In this document: piece by piece, positions 15,220 through 23,911 of the stretch
Layout of the letters: each line of letters opens with the position of its first letter
Numbering within the stretch: position 1 is the stretch's first letter
Assembly: GCF_002266435.3 (NCBI RefSeq)
Contig: NZ_CP029426.2
Coordinates: forward strand, 558,001 to 622,000
Source: Bradyrhizobium amphicarpaeae
GTDB taxonomy: Bacteria > Pseudomonadota > Alphaproteobacteria > Rhizobiales > Xanthobacteraceae
DNA: 64,000 nucleotides
Direction: 5' to 3'
The notes under the pieces: model-generated
The model's input: only the letters and a program-made list of their open reading frames with translations
What the model was told of the DNA's origin: nothing
Databases searched by the model: none
Program-made: the position numbers and the translations under genes

Positions 15220-15699
15220 TCACTGCAGTCCCTCGGCGAGGGCTGCGACGACCGGCCAGCCGACTGCGCCTGCGGGGTCGAGCCTGCGTAGCGCAGCGAG
15301 CATGCCGAGCGCCTGATCCTGCTCGTCCTTCCTCAGATGGATGAAGGCGAGCGCTTTCAGCGTGTAGAGCGCGAAGCGGCCGGGGCCATCAGGCAGTGCG
15401 ACTTGTGGCCGCCAATGGCGCCAGTCGGGATGCCATCCTGCCTGATGCGCAGCTTCACGCAGGCCGCGCTCGGCGATGGTCTGGGCCTCGTCGAGACGGC
15501 CACGATAGGTGTGGGTCTTGTAGAGGCAGAAATAGACCGCAAGCTCCGTCGGTGCTTCGTCGAGCGCCTTGCGGAAGATGCGATCGGCTTCGAGGGGATC
15601 GCGGCGATAGCTGACCACGCCCTGCTGCAGCAGCATGTCGATCTCGGCGGGAAGCTCGCCGAAATTGATTCCATCGGAGTCGACGAGCACGGCCGTCAT
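15220..15699 (-). CDS. TPR-like nif accessory protein (second paralogue)
   Basis: The 159-residue helical protein shares its plan with the gene at 8415: DPLEADRIFRKALDEAPTEL, YRGRLDEAQTIAERGLREAA, a W-rich spacer, and FALYTLKALAFIHLRKDEQ. The two are clear paralogues. It is the first gene of a leftward operon with a possible sigma-54 promoter 113 bases upstream. Function unknown; protein docking is the family expectation. Confidence 0.75.
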   Translation of the reverse strand: MTAVLVDSDGINFGELPAEIDMLLQQGVVSYRRDPLEADRIFRKALDEAPTELAVYFCLYKTHTYRGRLDEAQTIAERGLREAAHQAGWHPDWRHWRPQVALPDGPGRFALYTLKALAFIHLRKDEQDQALGMLAALRRLDPAGAVGWPVVAALAEGLQ

Positions 15700-15811
15700 G
15701 CACGGCTCGCGTCAGTCGGGATCTGGCGCCGAACGCCCAATCTGTTGAAGTCCGGATAAAGCACGTCGCGTCCTCGTCCTGCGTATCGGAATGCGTGTCC
15801 TGACCCAGCTA

Positions 15812-15827
15812 AGCAAAAGCCGGGCCG
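15812..15827 (-). promoter_or_regulatory. Possible sigma-54 promoter, leftward
   Basis: The minus strand reads CGGCCCGGCTTTTGCT: GG-N10-GC with TTGC at -12 and GGC at -24. It is 113 bases upstream of the TPR gene start, a rather long leader, so confidence is moderate. The NifA-type site at 15942-15957 is about 115 bases upstream. Confidence 0.45.
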
Positions 15828-15941
15828 CGTGAACGAGGCGGTGAAAGCGATGCGAATTGGCGGCGCAGAGAACGCTCTGGGCGGCCTCGCGCACGGGCCA
15901 GAGGACGTCCGTCACGTCAGCGACATGTGCGCGCATCGCAT

Positions 15942-15957
15942 TGTCGGATGTCGGACA
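15942..15957. promoter_or_regulatory. NifA upstream activator site
   Basis: TGTCGGATGTCGGACA is a perfect TGT-N10-ACA, placed between the leftward TPR operon and bolA. It is about 52 bases upstream of the rightward promoter. Confidence 0.65.
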
Positions 15958-16008
15958 TGACAGCGGCGCGCATGGCGCAACTCCCTGTCACGACAGCTGT
16001 TCGCGAAT

Positions 16009-16024
16009 TGGTTTGGTGCTTGCA
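16009..16024 (+). promoter_or_regulatory. Sigma-54-like promoter of bolA-grx operon
   Basis: TGGTTTGGTGCTTGCA has GG-N10-GC and a good TTGC at -12; the -24 half deviates (TGGTTTG for TGGCACG). The bolA ATG is about 30 bases downstream. Confidence 0.55.
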
Positions 16025-16054
16025 TGGGGGTGCCATGAAGCAGGAGTGCGCGAC

Positions 16055-16288
16055 ATGGCGATGGCGGGACCGGATATCGAGCAACTGATCAGGGAGGCTT
16101 TTCCCGAGGCCCAGGTGGTCGTGACCGATCTCGCCGGCGACGGCGATCATTATGGCGCGCGCGTCGTCTCGCAAGCGTTTGCCGGCAAGAGCCGGATCCA
16201 GCAGCACCAGATGGTCTATGCCGCCCTGAAGGGACAGATGGGCGAGGCGTTGCATGCGCTCGCGCTTGAAACGGCAGTGCCGACATGA
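16055..16288 (+). CDS. BolA-family protein
   Basis: The 77-residue protein has the BolA pattern: an N-terminal helix (IEQLIREAFPEAQVVVTDLAG), DGDHYGARVVSQAFAGKSRIQQHQMVYAALKG with the conserved His residues, and a short helix. BolA proteins pair with CGFS glutaredoxins to handle [2Fe-2S] clusters, and such a glutaredoxin follows immediately. ATG at 16055 has AGGAG eight bases upstream; an in-frame upstream extension has no support. It heads a three-gene operon with a sigma-54-like promoter. Confidence 0.9.
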   Translation: MAMAGPDIEQLIREAFPEAQVVVTDLAGDGDHYGARVVSQAFAGKSRIQQHQMVYAALKGQMGEALHALALETAVPT

Positions 16289-16339
16289 CCGTTTGACGGT
16301 CCCGGCAAGTCATCTCCGTCAATGCGAAAGGGCAGATAC

Positions 16340-16675
16340 ATGGGCGATCCGACCGAACAACGAATCAAGGACATCATCGGGAGCACCGACGTCGTGCTGT
16401 TCATGAAGGGTGTGCCGGCCGCGCCGCAATGCGGCTTCTCCGGTGCGGTGGTGCAGATCCTGAACGGCCTCGGCGTGCCCTTCACCGGCGTCAACGTGCT
16501 CGCAGATCCCGACATCCGCGACGGAATCAAGTCGTTCTCGAACTGGCCGACCATTCCCCAGCTCTACGTCAAGGGGGAATTCCTTGGCGGCTGCGACATC
16601 GTGCGCGAGATGTTCAAGCTGGGTGAGCTGGCCGCGGTGCTGAATGACAAGGGCGTTGCGGTGACAGCGTCATGA
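16340..16675 (+). CDS. grxD: Monothiol (CGFS) glutaredoxin, Grx4/GrxD type
   Basis: The 111-residue protein carries the active-site motif [10 protein letters not shown] and the glutathione-binding [21 protein letters not shown], which define the Grx4/Grx5 family of Fe-S carriers. Start ATG 16340 has AAAGGG upstream and fits family length; the ATG at 16322 does not. Its location behind bolA suggests a BolA-Grx [2Fe-2S] complex made under nitrogen-fixing conditions, presumably in addition to housekeeping copies elsewhere. The stop overlaps the next gene by four bases. Confidence 0.93.
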   Translation: MGDPTEQRIKDIIGSTDVVLFMKGVPAAPQCGFSGAVVQILNGLGVPFTGVNVLADPDIRDGIKSFSNWPTIPQLYVKGEFLGGCDIVREMFKLGELAAVLNDKGVAVTAS

Positions 16676-17025
16676 GCGATGGCATGACCGAGGAGTTCGA
16701 GCTGCCGCAGCTCTACCGCCTTCACGTCTTCGCCTGCCACACCCAGCGACCGCCGGGCCATCCGCGCGGCAGCTGCGGTGCCGCCGGCGGCGGGCCGTTG
16801 TGGGAGCGGCTCGGCAAGGCGATCGAGGCTAAAGGTCTCGCCGATGTCGGCTTTACCGCGTCGGGCTGTCTCGGCTTCTGCACCGCCGGCCCGCTGATGG
16901 TCGTCTATCCCGATGGGGTCTGGTATCGGCCGACCACGCCGGAAGACGTCGACGAGATCGTCGACCAGCATCTGGCGCAGGGCCGGCGGGTCGATCGCCT
17001 GGTGATGATGCTGGCCCGGAGCTGA
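16672..17025 (+). CDS. Thioredoxin-like [2Fe-2S] ferredoxin
   Basis: The 117-residue protein shows the four-cysteine layout of thioredoxin-fold ferredoxins: [17 protein letters not shown] near the N-terminus and [19 protein letters not shown] later. Shethna-type proteins of this family bind [2Fe-2S] and in Azotobacter can protect nitrogenase from oxygen. Here it ends the bolA-grxD operon and overlaps grxD by four bases. A protective or electron-carrying role is inference. Confidence 0.87.
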   Translation: MSDGMTEEFELPQLYRLHVFACHTQRPPGHPRGSCGAAGGGPLWERLGKAIEAKGLADVGFTASGCLGFCTAGPLMVVYPDGVWYRPTTPEDVDEIVDQHLAQGRRVDRLVMMLARS

Positions 17026-17029
17026 GCCG

Positions 17030-17443
17030 CTATCGCGGCTCGGCGCAACGCGGCATCGTCTGCGGCCGCGTGCAGCCCTGGAGATCGGAGCGCTCGCCGC
17101 CGAGCAGCGACGGCACCGGCTCGCGGTCGAAGCCGGCGCATCGCATGCCGTCGACGTCGATCAGCGGACGCCGGATCAGCAGGGGATCGGCGAGCATCAG
17201 GTCGAGTGCGCCTGCGGCGTAGATCTCGGTCGGCTTCACTTCGCCGGACTTGATCCGCGGCGCCGCCGGATTGAACCATGACATGACCGGCGTCTCGCCG
17301 AAGAACGCGCGCAGCTCCGCAGCCGTCCACGGCTCGGTCAGCAGGCTCTTCGCAACGACCTGGTGACCGGCCGCTTCCAACGCGCGGATCTGCCGGGCAT
17401 TGGTTCCGCAGCCCGGCTTCTGGAAGAACAACACAATTGCCAC
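17030..17443 (-). CDS. ArsC/Spx-like nitrogenase-associated protein (NifO type)
   Basis: The 137-residue protein has the ArsC-like fold: LFFQKPGCGTNARQIRALEAAGH at the N-terminus, ELRAFFGETPVMSWFNPAAP in the middle, and PLLIRRPLIDVDGMRCAGFD. It matches the group annotated as arsenate-reductase-like nitrogenase-associated protein, to which NifO belongs. It retains the first cysteine (PGCG). NifO affects the partitioning between nitrate assimilation and nitrogen fixation in Azotobacter. It is the second gene of a leftward pair. Confidence 0.85.
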   Translation of the reverse strand: MAIVLFFQKPGCGTNARQIRALEAAGHQVVAKSLLTEPWTAAELRAFFGETPVMSWFNPAAPRIKSGEVKPTEIYAAGALDLMLADPLLIRRPLIDVDGMRCAGFDREPVPSLLGGERSDLQGCTRPQTMPRCAEPR

Positions 17444-17451
17444 GAGCGCTC

Positions 17452-17886
17452 CTATTTCATCGCGCTGAGCTGGATCAGCGGCGCGGCGCCACCGCGGCCG
17501 AGGATGGTGTCGACCTTCTTGCGGACACCTTCCAGCGTCAGCGGCTTGACCACGGCGCCGTGGGCGCCCGCCTTCATAGCGGCGACCGCAGTCGTCTCGT
17601 CCGACTTGTCGGTGACGACGAGAATGCGAACGCCGGGGAATTTCGCTGCGAGCTCGCCGATCAAGCCTGGTCCACGTGCCTTCAGGAACGAGACCCCGAG
17701 CAGCACCACGTCGGGCCGCAGCCAGTCGACGCCCCTGGCATAGGCTTCCTCAGGCGTGGCCAGCTCATGGGTCTCGATCTCGTCGTGCAACATGAACTGG
17801 AGGGCTGCGCGGGTAATCTCGTCCTCGTCGACCACGAATACGCGGCGCTGGTCGACGGCCTTCGCGGTCTCGACTCCGATCTGCAT
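17452..17886 (-). CDS. Response-regulator-like receiver protein without phosphoacceptor Asp
   Basis: The 144-residue single receiver domain has the acidic pair region VFVVDEDE (D20, E21), the Thr/Ser position VTDKSD, and the invariant Lys in VVKPLT (K114). The beta-3 position normally occupied by Asp (VLLDV) reads VLLGV, with Gly64. It is therefore an atypical receiver that cannot be phosphorylated in the usual way, with no output domain. It is transcribed divergently from nifH behind a sigma-54-like promoter. It could act through protein binding. Confidence 0.85.
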   Translation of the reverse strand: MQIGVETAKAVDQRRVFVVDEDEITRAALQFMLHDEIETHELATPEEAYARGVDWLRPDVVLLGVSFLKARGPGLIGELAAKFPGVRILVVTDKSDETTAVAAMKAGAHGAVVKPLTLEGVRKKVDTILGRGGAAPLIQLSAMK

Positions 17887-17922
17887 CTGTCGTTCTCCTC
17901 TGATCGCTCCATATCGGGCGTG

Positions 17923-17938
17923 AGCAAATTCCGTTCCG
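17923..17938 (-). promoter_or_regulatory. Sigma-54 promoter, leftward from the nifH intergenic region
   Basis: The minus strand reads CGGAACGGAATTTGCT: GG-N10-GC, TTGC at -12 and GGAACG at -24. It lies 37 bases upstream of the receiver gene start at 17886. Confidence 0.6.
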
Positions 17939-17990
17939 CATCTGCGCGGCGCAGATCGCGGTGCATTCGCACCGCAAGTGGCGTGATCCT

Positions 17991-18006
17991 TGTCTGGTTT
18001 CTGACA
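17991..18006. promoter_or_regulatory. NifA upstream activator site 1 of nifH
   Basis: TGTCTGGTTTCTGACA is a perfect TGT-N10-ACA located between the divergent promoters, about 100 bases upstream of the nifH promoter. Confidence 0.75.
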
Positions 18007-18019
18007 GAGGCCCTACCTC

Positions 18020-18035
18020 TGTAGGGTTCGACACA
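18020..18035. promoter_or_regulatory. NifA upstream activator site 2 of nifH
   Basis: TGTAGGGTTCGACACA is a second perfect TGT-N10-ACA, 29 bases from the first measured start to start. Tandem sites fit strong activation of nifH. Confidence 0.7.
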
Positions 18036-18104
18036 GCTTCCGCCTGCCGCTGGTGCCGAAATATTTCGCGAGCGTGATCAGCGTCTTAGGCGGCGGGGGA
18101 TGAA

Positions 18105-18120
18105 TGGCACGCCAGTTGCT
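18105..18120 (+). promoter_or_regulatory. Sigma-54 promoter of nifH
   Basis: TGGCACGCCAGTTGCT is a perfect -24/-12 match. The nifH ATG is about 160 bases downstream, so the transcript has a long untranslated leader. Confidence 0.88.
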
Positions 18121-18152
18121 ATCTGGATGCAGCAACAACGAGTGAGGGCTGA

Positions 18153-19169
<1,017 letters not shown>

Positions 19170-19176
19170 TCATCTG

Positions 19177-19205
19177 GCCGGCCTCCCCGCACCGGGGAGG
19201 CCGGC
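19177..19205 (+). terminator. Strong hairpin between nifH and nifQ
   Basis: GCCGGCCTCCCCG and its exact complement form a 13-base stem with a CAC loop, starting 8 bases after the nifH stop. No T-run follows, so it may be a 3'-end stabiliser or partial terminator that lowers nifQ relative to nifH. Confidence 0.65.
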
Positions 19206-19234
19206 ACTCTACGACACAATTGGCGGAGCCCTCC

Positions 19235-19960
19235 GTGATTGCAGCACAGGTGAGCACGATCGACGCAGCGTCATGTTCGCCGGCAGGCCGCGCCGCGGGC
19301 GGGGCGCATTCGGGGATAGAATTCTACCATCTGCTGACGGGCCGCTGCCCCGCCGAGGTCGACATCGACGACGACGGCGATTTCGATCGCCACGTGCTGG
19401 CCTCGATCCTGGCCGCCGCCGCGATGGACGGTGGCCCGCTCGCCGAGCGCGCAGGCGTTGCCGAGCAGGAGTTGAACGACCTTCTCGCCTGCTACTTTCC
19501 CCTGGCCGAGGTCCGGGCGTTCGCATGGATACACGGCCCGGCGCCGGTCGATGACGAGACGATCATGGTGCGGGATCTCCTGCTTGCGCAGCGTTCGACC
19601 GATGGCGAGGTCGGCCGCTGGCTCGCGTCGATGGTGGCGCGGCGCGCGATGGAGCCGAACCATCTCTGGGAAGACCTCGGACTGCGCGAGCGTCCCGAAT
19701 TGTCGCGCTTGCTTGCTCGCCACTTTGCACCGCTGGCTGCGCGCAACACCCGGAACATGCGCTGGAAGCGCTTCTTCTACCGCATGCTGTGTGAGGACGA
19801 TGGTTTCGTGATGTGCACGACGCCGGTCTGCACCCAATGCAACGATTTCGACGCCTGCTTCGGCGAGGAAAGCGGCGAGAGCCGTATGGCCGAGCGACGG
19901 CGGGAGTTTTTGCGCGGCGGCGGAGATCATTCCGATGCCGGCAGCGGTCGGCTGGCCTGA
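19235..19960 (+). CDS. nifQ: NifQ, molybdenum donor for FeMo-co synthesis
   Basis: NifQ carries a Mo-Fe-S cluster that supplies Mo to FeMo-co assembly. The C-terminal motif C-x4-C-x2-C-x5-C (CTTPVCTQCNDFDAC) is the family signature, and the preceding RNMRWKRFFYRMLCEDDGF is conserved. A GTG at 19235 with GGAG six bases upstream is the best start (241 residues); a TTG five codons earlier is possible. The N-terminal 20 residues are variable. The gene lies downstream of nifH and upstream of an Irr-like regulator. Confidence 0.93.
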   Translation: MIAAQVSTIDAASCSPAGRAAGGAHSGIEFYHLLTGRCPAEVDIDDDGDFDRHVLASILAAAAMDGGPLAERAGVAEQELNDLLACYFPLAEVRAFAWIHGPAPVDDETIMVRDLLLAQRSTDGEVGRWLASMVARRAMEPNHLWEDLGLRERPELSRLLARHFAPLAARNTRNMRWKRFFYRMLCEDDGFVMCTTPVCTQCNDFDACFGEESGESRMAERRREFLRGGGDHSDAGSGRLA

Positions 19961-19971
19961 GCGCGACAATC

Positions 19972-20442
19972 ATGGACGCCGTCATCGATATGCGGAAGCA
20001 GACGCAACCTGAATGTGGGGAGCTGTGCGGTGACGGATGCGCTCCCGTCCAGCGATTGCGCGGGGCGGGCGTGCGGCCGACGCGTCAGCGCATCATCCTG
20101 TGCGAATTACTGTTCGCCAGGGGCGACCGGCACGTCACCGCGGAAATGCTCTATGGCGAGGCGGTGGAAGCCAACCTCCAGCTTTCGATGGCGACCGTCT
20201 ACAATACGCTCAATCAGTTCACCCAGGCGGGGCTATTGCGCCGGATCGGGCCGGACGGATCGCGCTCGTTCTTCGACACCAACACCTCGGTGCACCCGCA
20301 TTTCTACTTCGATGGCGAAGATATCCTGATCGACGTTCCGGAGACGCTCCTGCTCGACCAGATGCCCGAAGCACTTCCGGGTCACGTGATCTCCAGGCTG
20401 GACATCATCATCCACATCCGCCGCAAGCGCGCTGCGACCTGA
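19972..20442 (+). CDS. Irr-like Fur-family regulator in the nif cluster
   Basis: The 156-residue protein aligns by eye with rhizobial Irr: RLRGAGVRPTRQRIILCELLF, then HVTAEMLYGEA, ATVYNTLNQFTQAGLLR, and SRSFFDTNTSVHPHFYFD. Irr controls iron and haem genes and is itself destabilised by haem in Bradyrhizobium. Here the N-terminal haem-regulatory GCPW motif is replaced by a Cys-rich segment, ECGELCGDGCAP, and the HHH stretch is HPH. It starts 11 bases after nifQ and probably shares its transcript. A nif-linked iron or redox regulator is the best interpretation; targets are unknown. Confidence 0.85.
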   Translation: MDAVIDMRKQTQPECGELCGDGCAPVQRLRGAGVRPTRQRIILCELLFARGDRHVTAEMLYGEAVEANLQLSMATVYNTLNQFTQAGLLRRIGPDGSRSFFDTNTSVHPHFYFDGEDILIDVPETLLLDQMPEALPGHVISRLDIIIHIRRKRAAT

Positions 20443-20461
20443 CGCGTCGTCTTTCCGACGC

Positions 20462-20477
20462 TGTCGCATTCGCGACA
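20462..20477. promoter_or_regulatory. NifA upstream activator site of nifV
   Basis: TGTCGCATTCGCGACA is a perfect TGT-N10-ACA and fully palindromic over most of its length, 58 bases upstream of the nifV promoter. Confidence 0.75.
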
Positions 20478-20534
20478 AAGCGGGCCGCGCCGAAAAATCG
20501 ATGAATCTTAAGCCTTTGAACCACGCGCTGGCGA

Positions 20535-20550
20535 TGGCACGCGGGTTGCT
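20535..20550 (+). promoter_or_regulatory. Sigma-54 promoter of nifV
   Basis: TGGCACGCGGGTTGCT is a perfect -24/-12 element, about 37 bases upstream of the nifV ATG. Confidence 0.87.
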
Positions 20551-20586
20551 GAATGCAAGCTTGGAAGCATTGATTGGAGCCCGCTG

Positions 20587-21768
20587 ATGGCCGTTCCCGG
20601 CGCAACGTCCCTGTCCGACAAGGTGAAGCCCAGACCCATCGTCCTCAACGACACCACATTGCGCGACGGTGAACAGGCGCCGGGCGTTGCCTTCACGACC
20701 GCGGAGAAGGTGTCGATCGCGCGCGCGCTGGCCTCTGCCGGCGTTACCGAGATCGAAGCCGGTACGCCCGCGATGGGCCATGACGAGATCGGCGCGATCC
20801 GCGCCATCGTCGAGGCTGCCCTGCCGGTGACGGCGATCGGCTGGTGCCGGATGCGCATTGCGGACGTCGATGCGGCAATCGAAGCCGGCGTCTCCATGGT
20901 GAATGTGTCGACCCCGGCGTCCGACGTGCAGATTGCGGCCAAGCTCGGCGGCGATCGTGCGGCGGCGCTGGACCAGGTGAGGCGGGTGGTCGGCTATGCG
21001 CGCGAAAAGGGCCTCGACGTTGCGGTCGGCGGCGAGGATTCGTCGCGCGCCGATGTCGATTTTCTGGTGGAGCTGGTCGCAACTGCGAAGGGGGCCGGCG
21101 CACGGCGCTTCCGTATTGCCGACACGCTGAGCGTGCTCGATCCGGACGCTGCTTTCGCCCTGATCGCGTCGCTCCGCGCCACCACGGACCTCGAGCTCGA
21201 ATTCCACGGCCACGACGATTTGGGGCTGGCGACCGCCAACACGCTTGCCGCGATCAAGGCCGGTGCGACGCACGCCTCCGTCACCGTGATCGGTCTCGGC
21301 GAGCGGGCCGGAAATGCCCCGTTGGAAGAGGTCGCGGTCGCGCTCAAGCAGCTCTATGGCCGTGATACCGGCGTGGTGCTGTCCGAGCTGAAGAACGTCG
21401 CCTCGGTGGTGGCCGCTGCAGCGGCGCGCGCCATTCCTCTCAACAAGGCGATTGTCGGGGAGCACGTCTTCACCCACGAATCCGGCATTCACGTCGACGG
21501 GTTGTTGAAGGATCAGCGCACCTACCAGGCGCTCGATCCGCGGTTGCTCGGCCGCTCCAACCGGATCGCGATAGGCAAGCATTCGGGGCTTGCCGCAATC
21601 ACCGCGCTGCTCGCCGAGCTGCAGCTATCGGCCAGCGCGGACGAGGCGAAATCCGTTCTTGCCCGCGTCCGTCAGCATGCCGTCGCGCACAAGGGGGCGG
21701 TGGCACGCGAGACGGTAACAGCGATCTGGCGCGAGGTGCGCGAGCGCTCGCTTCTCAACTGTGCGTGA
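20587..21768 (+). CDS. nifV: NifV homocitrate synthase
   Basis: NifV condenses acetyl-CoA and 2-oxoglutarate to homocitrate, the organic ligand of FeMo-co. The 393-residue protein has the family opening [17 protein letters not shown], the HxH metal motif in [16 protein letters not shown], and the [18 protein letters not shown] and [13 protein letters not shown] stretches. Presence of nifV fits a strain able to fix nitrogen without a plant to supply homocitrate. ATG at 20587 follows TTGGAGCCCGCTG. It heads an operon with a serine acetyltransferase and nifW. Confidence 0.95.
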   Translation: MAVPGATSLSDKVKPRPIVLNDTTLRDGEQAPGVAFTTAEKVSIARALASAGVTEIEAGTPAMGHDEIGAIRAIVEAALPVTAIGWCRMRIADVDAAIEAGVSMVNVSTPASDVQIAAKLGGDRAAALDQVRRVVGYAREKGLDVAVGGEDSSRADVDFLVELVATAKGAGARRFRIADTLSVLDPDAAFALIASLRATTDLELEFHGHDDLGLATANTLAAIKAGATHASVTVIGLGERAGNAPLEEVAVALKQLYGRDTGVVLSELKNVASVVAAAAARAIPLNKAIVGEHVFTHESGIHVDGLLKDQRTYQALDPRLLGRSNRIAIGKHSGLAAITALLAELQLSASADEAKSVLARVRQHAVAHKGAVARETVTAIWREVRERSLLNCA

Positions 21769-21775
21769 GGTGGCC

Positions 21776-22546
21776 ATGACCTGTGTCGTCGATATTCCGC
21801 TTGCCGATCCGTCCCCTCCCGGGCCGGTCAAACCGTCGTTGTTGAAGCTGCTCCGCGAGGACATCGACTGCGTACGCCAGCGTGATCCGGCTGCGCGCGG
21901 TCAATTCGAGACGCTCCTGACCTATCCCGGCATTCACGCCGTGATCTGGTATCGGATCGCCAACCGGCTGTGGACTGCAGGTTGGCGCTTTCCGGCGCGG
22001 CTGTTGTCCTGGCTCGGGCGCTTCGCCAGCAACGTCGACATTCATCCCGGTGCGCGCATCGGCCACCGTTTCTTCATCGACCACGGCGCCGGCGTCGTCA
22101 TCGGCGAGACCGCGGAGATCGGCGACGACGTCACGCTCTATCATGGTGTCACGCTTGGCGGAACGTCCTGGTACCCGGGTAAGCGCCACCCGACGCTCGA
22201 AGACGGTGTCATCGTCGGGGCGGGCGCCAAGATCCTCGGGCCGATCACGGTCGGGGCTCGTGCGCGTGTCGGCGCCAATTCCGTCGTGATCGAGAGCACG
22301 CCGCCCGACGTCACCGTGGTCGGCATTCCCGCCCGCGTCGTGCGCCCGCAACTGAGCCATCGCCGCGTGGTCGGCCGGATCGACCTCGACCACCATTTGA
22401 TGCCCGACCCCGTCGGCGACGCCATCGAAGTGCTGCTCGATCGCGTCGAATTTCTTGAGGCGCGCCTGACCCATATGCAGAAACGCCTGCGGCATGCCGG
22501 CGTACCGACCCGTGGCACTGCATTGCTGGAGGCCGACGATGACTGA
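21776..22546 (+). CDS. Serine O-acetyltransferase (CysE/NifP type)
   Basis: The 256-residue enzyme makes O-acetylserine, the precursor for cysteine that NifS uses. It shows the hexapeptide-repeat C-terminal domain ([20 protein letters not shown], then [35 protein letters not shown]) with the catalytic His and Asp region. The N-terminal portion is short compared with enteric CysE. ATG 21776 has GAGG six bases upstream. In nif clusters this gene is called nifP or cysE2. It overlaps nifW by eight bases. Confidence 0.92.
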   Translation: MTCVVDIPLADPSPPGPVKPSLLKLLREDIDCVRQRDPAARGQFETLLTYPGIHAVIWYRIANRLWTAGWRFPARLLSWLGRFASNVDIHPGARIGHRFFIDHGAGVVIGETAEIGDDVTLYHGVTLGGTSWYPGKRHPTLEDGVIVGAGAKILGPITVGARARVGANSVVIESTPPDVTVVGIPARVVRPQLSHRRVVGRIDLDHHLMPDPVGDAIEVLLDRVEFLEARLTHMQKRLRHAGVPTRGTALLEADDD

Positions 22547-22868
22547 AGGAATTCTCGCGCAATTGAGCAAGGCGTCCGCGGCGGAGGAGTTCTTCACTTT
22601 GCTCGGCGTCGATTACGATCCCGGAATCGTCAACGTGGCGCGTCTGCATATCTTGCGGCGCATGGGCCAGTATCTCGCCGGAGAGGATTTTACCGGCGCA
22701 ACGGACGAGGTCGTGACGGAGCGCTGCAGAGCCGTGCTGAATCGCGCTTATTCGGACTTCGTCGCGTCGTCGCCGATCGATCAGCGCGTCTTCAAGGTTC
22801 TCAAGGATGCCGTCGCGCCGCAGCAGAAGCCGGGGCCGACATTGGTGCAGATCGGAACGCTGAAGTGA
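22539..22868 (+). CDS. nifW: NifW, nitrogenase-stabilising protein
   Basis: The 109-residue product has the NifW pattern [34 protein letters not shown]. NifW binds oxygen-damaged or immature NifDK and helps full activity. The start overlaps the serine acetyltransferase stop. The final gene of the nifV operon. Confidence 0.92.
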   Translation: MTEGILAQLSKASAAEEFFTLLGVDYDPGIVNVARLHILRRMGQYLAGEDFTGATDEVVTERCRAVLNRAYSDFVASSPIDQRVFKVLKDAVAPQQKPGPTLVQIGTLK

Positions 22869-22878
22869 GGCAGCTCCC

Positions 22879-22894
22879 TGTCGCATCTGCGACG
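22879..22894. promoter_or_regulatory. Imperfect NifA-type site upstream of fixA
   Basis: TGTCGCATCTGCGACG has one mismatch (ACG for ACA). It lies about 107 bases upstream of the fixA sigma-54 element and is the only such site in this gap. Confidence 0.4.
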
Positions 22895-23000
22895 CATGTC
22901 GCAGCGTTGTTGTCGGCTTCAGCGATCGTGCCACGTGAAGCCGGTCCCCGCGCTTCTCTAAGTCGCTGTAGCGACGTTCGAATTTCACCACGTCCGCAAT

Positions 23001-23016
23001 TGGTACGACACTTGCT
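23001..23016 (+). promoter_or_regulatory. Sigma-54 promoter of fixABCX
   Basis: TGGTACGACACTTGCT fits GG-N10-GC with TTGC at -12 and one deviation at -24. The fixA ATG is 34 bases downstream. Confidence 0.72.
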
Positions 23017-23049
23017 GATCGTCTCGTGAGCCACGTCCTGGAGAAGCGC

Positions 23050-23892
23050 ATGCACATCGTCGTCTGCATCAAGCAGGTCCCCGACTCCGCGCAAATTCGT
23101 GTGCATCCGGTGACCAACACCATCATGCGTCAGGGGGTGCCGACCATCATCAACCCCTACGACCTCTTCGCGCTGGAGGCCGCGCTCGAGCTGCGCGATC
23201 AGTTCGGCGGCGAAGTTACGGTGTTGACAATGGGACCGCCGTCGGCCGAGGACTCCCTGCGTAAGGCGCTGACCTTCGGTGCAGACCGCGCCGTGCTGCT
23301 GACCGACCGCTTCTTCGCCGGCGCCGACACGCTGGCCACCACCTACGCGCTCGCCACCGCGATCTGCAAGATCTCGACCGAATTCGGTGCCGCCGATGTC
23401 GTCTTCACGGGCAAGCAGACGATCGACGGTGACACCGCGCAGGTCGGCCCCGGCATCGCCAAGCGCCTCGGCCTGTCGCAGCTCACTTATGTCGCGAAGA
23501 TCAGCGCCCTCGACCTGACCGCCCGCACGATCGACGCGGAACGCCGTTCGGAAGGCGGCGTCCAGATCCTTCGAACCAGATTGCCGTGCCTCGTCACCAT
23601 GCTGGAGGCGACCAACCAGATTCGCCGTGGCGCGATGGCTGACGCCCTGCGCGCAGCGCGTGCACCGATCGTGAAATGGAGCGCGCAGGAGGCCGGCGTC
23701 GAGGACATCTCGAAATGCGGCCTACGCGGCTCGCCCACCATCGTCAAGCGCGTGTTCGCGCCAGCGGCGCGCAGCGAGAAGGCGGTGATGATCGAGGCTG
23801 CCGAACAACCGGCGGAGGCGCTGATCGACGCCATCTTCAAGCGCCAGCCGACGCTGGAGACCGAGCTCGCGACACTGGCGCGCGGTTATTGA
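23050..23892 (+). CDS. fixA: FixA, electron-transfer flavoprotein beta subunit
   Basis: FixA forms with FixB an electron-bifurcating flavoprotein that, with FixC and FixX, sends low-potential electrons to nitrogenase. The 280-residue product has the ETF-beta opening [18 protein letters not shown] and the motif [28 protein letters not shown] at 23050 is preceded by GGAGAAGCGC. It begins a five-gene operon with fixB, fixC, fixX and mop. Confidence 0.96.
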   Translation: MHIVVCIKQVPDSAQIRVHPVTNTIMRQGVPTIINPYDLFALEAALELRDQFGGEVTVLTMGPPSAEDSLRKALTFGADRAVLLTDRFFAGADTLATTYALATAICKISTEFGAADVVFTGKQTIDGDTAQVGPGIAKRLGLSQLTYVAKISALDLTARTIDAERRSEGGVQILRTRLPCLVTMLEATNQIRRGAMADALRAARAPIVKWSAQEAGVEDISKCGLRGSPTIVKRVFAPAARSEKAVMIEAAEQPAEALIDAIFKRQPTLETELATLARGY

Positions 23893-23911
23893 GGCGAGGG
23901 GAGTAAGCACC

